From Paraprevotella sp. (GTDB lineage Bacteria > Bacteroidota > Bacteroidia > Bacteroidales > Bacteroidaceae), in NCBI GenBank assembly GCA_021205005.1, contig JAJPYK010000044.1, forward strand, positions 1-5,770: DNA of 5,770 bases. The letters are read 5' to 3'. Of this stretch, positions 5,749-5,770 are shown one piece after another. The translations under genes and the position numbers were made by a program. Positions within the stretch are counted from its first letter, which is position 1; the number at the start of each line of letters is the position of its first letter. The notes beneath the pieces were generated by a model. It saw only the letters and a program-made list of their open reading frames with translations, made no database searches and was not told the origin of the DNA.

Positions 5749-5770
5749 AGAACCTGCGTGTTAATAGCTC

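Overview
The window reads as chromosomal DNA from a member of the Bacteroidota, most likely order Bacteroidales. Three things point there. The promoter-like sites match the Bacteroides primary-sigma pattern (TTTG near -33, TAnnTTTG near -7). The starts of the protein genes are preceded by A-rich stretches instead of Shine-Dalgarno sequences. The proteins themselves have Bacteroidales-type sequences, including a pseudouridine synthase with a long Gly/Arg/Tyr/Asn-rich N-terminal tail. I cannot name a genus.

Layout from left to right. Positions 1-54 are the 3' part of a tRNA-Val(UAC), cut by the window edge and followed by a clean intrinsic terminator (64-89). A sigma-type promoter (143-170) then leads into three co-directional housekeeping genes: purB (adenylosuccinate lyase, 197-1543), an RsuA/RluB-family rRNA pseudouridine synthase (1632-3128) and asnS (asparaginyl-tRNA synthetase, 3153-4556). 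The last two are only 24 bases apart. The first gap is 88 bases and has no convincing promoter or terminator, so the three probably form one transcription unit linking AMP synthesis, ribosome maturation and tRNA charging.

The roughly 600 bases after asnS are non-coding and are the most unusual part. They hold a compact element of about 180 bp (4598-4777) with 21-bp near-terminal perfect inverted repeats and a second, imperfect 48-base palindrome inside. It looks like a non-autonomous transposable element (MITE), and its right end followed by seven T's may also end the asnS transcript. Next come four degenerate direct repeats of a TGCGGAGA core spaced exactly 22 bases apart (4825-4912), and then a well-formed promoter (5009-5039).

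That promoter drives a GNAT-family N-acetyltransferase gene. Its reading frame encodes a recognisable first beta strand upstream of any ATG, GTG or TTG, so the gene either uses a non-standard start (an ACG sits where the family would have ATG), starts late at a TTG and loses that strand, or is start-damaged. The right edge carries another promoter and a perfect inverted repeat, which belong to a transcription unit outside the window.

Nothing here is a defence system, CRISPR array or biosynthetic cluster. The candidates for something undescribed are the inverted-repeat element, the 22-base phased repeats, the start-less acetyltransferase and the low-complexity tail on the pseudouridine synthase.
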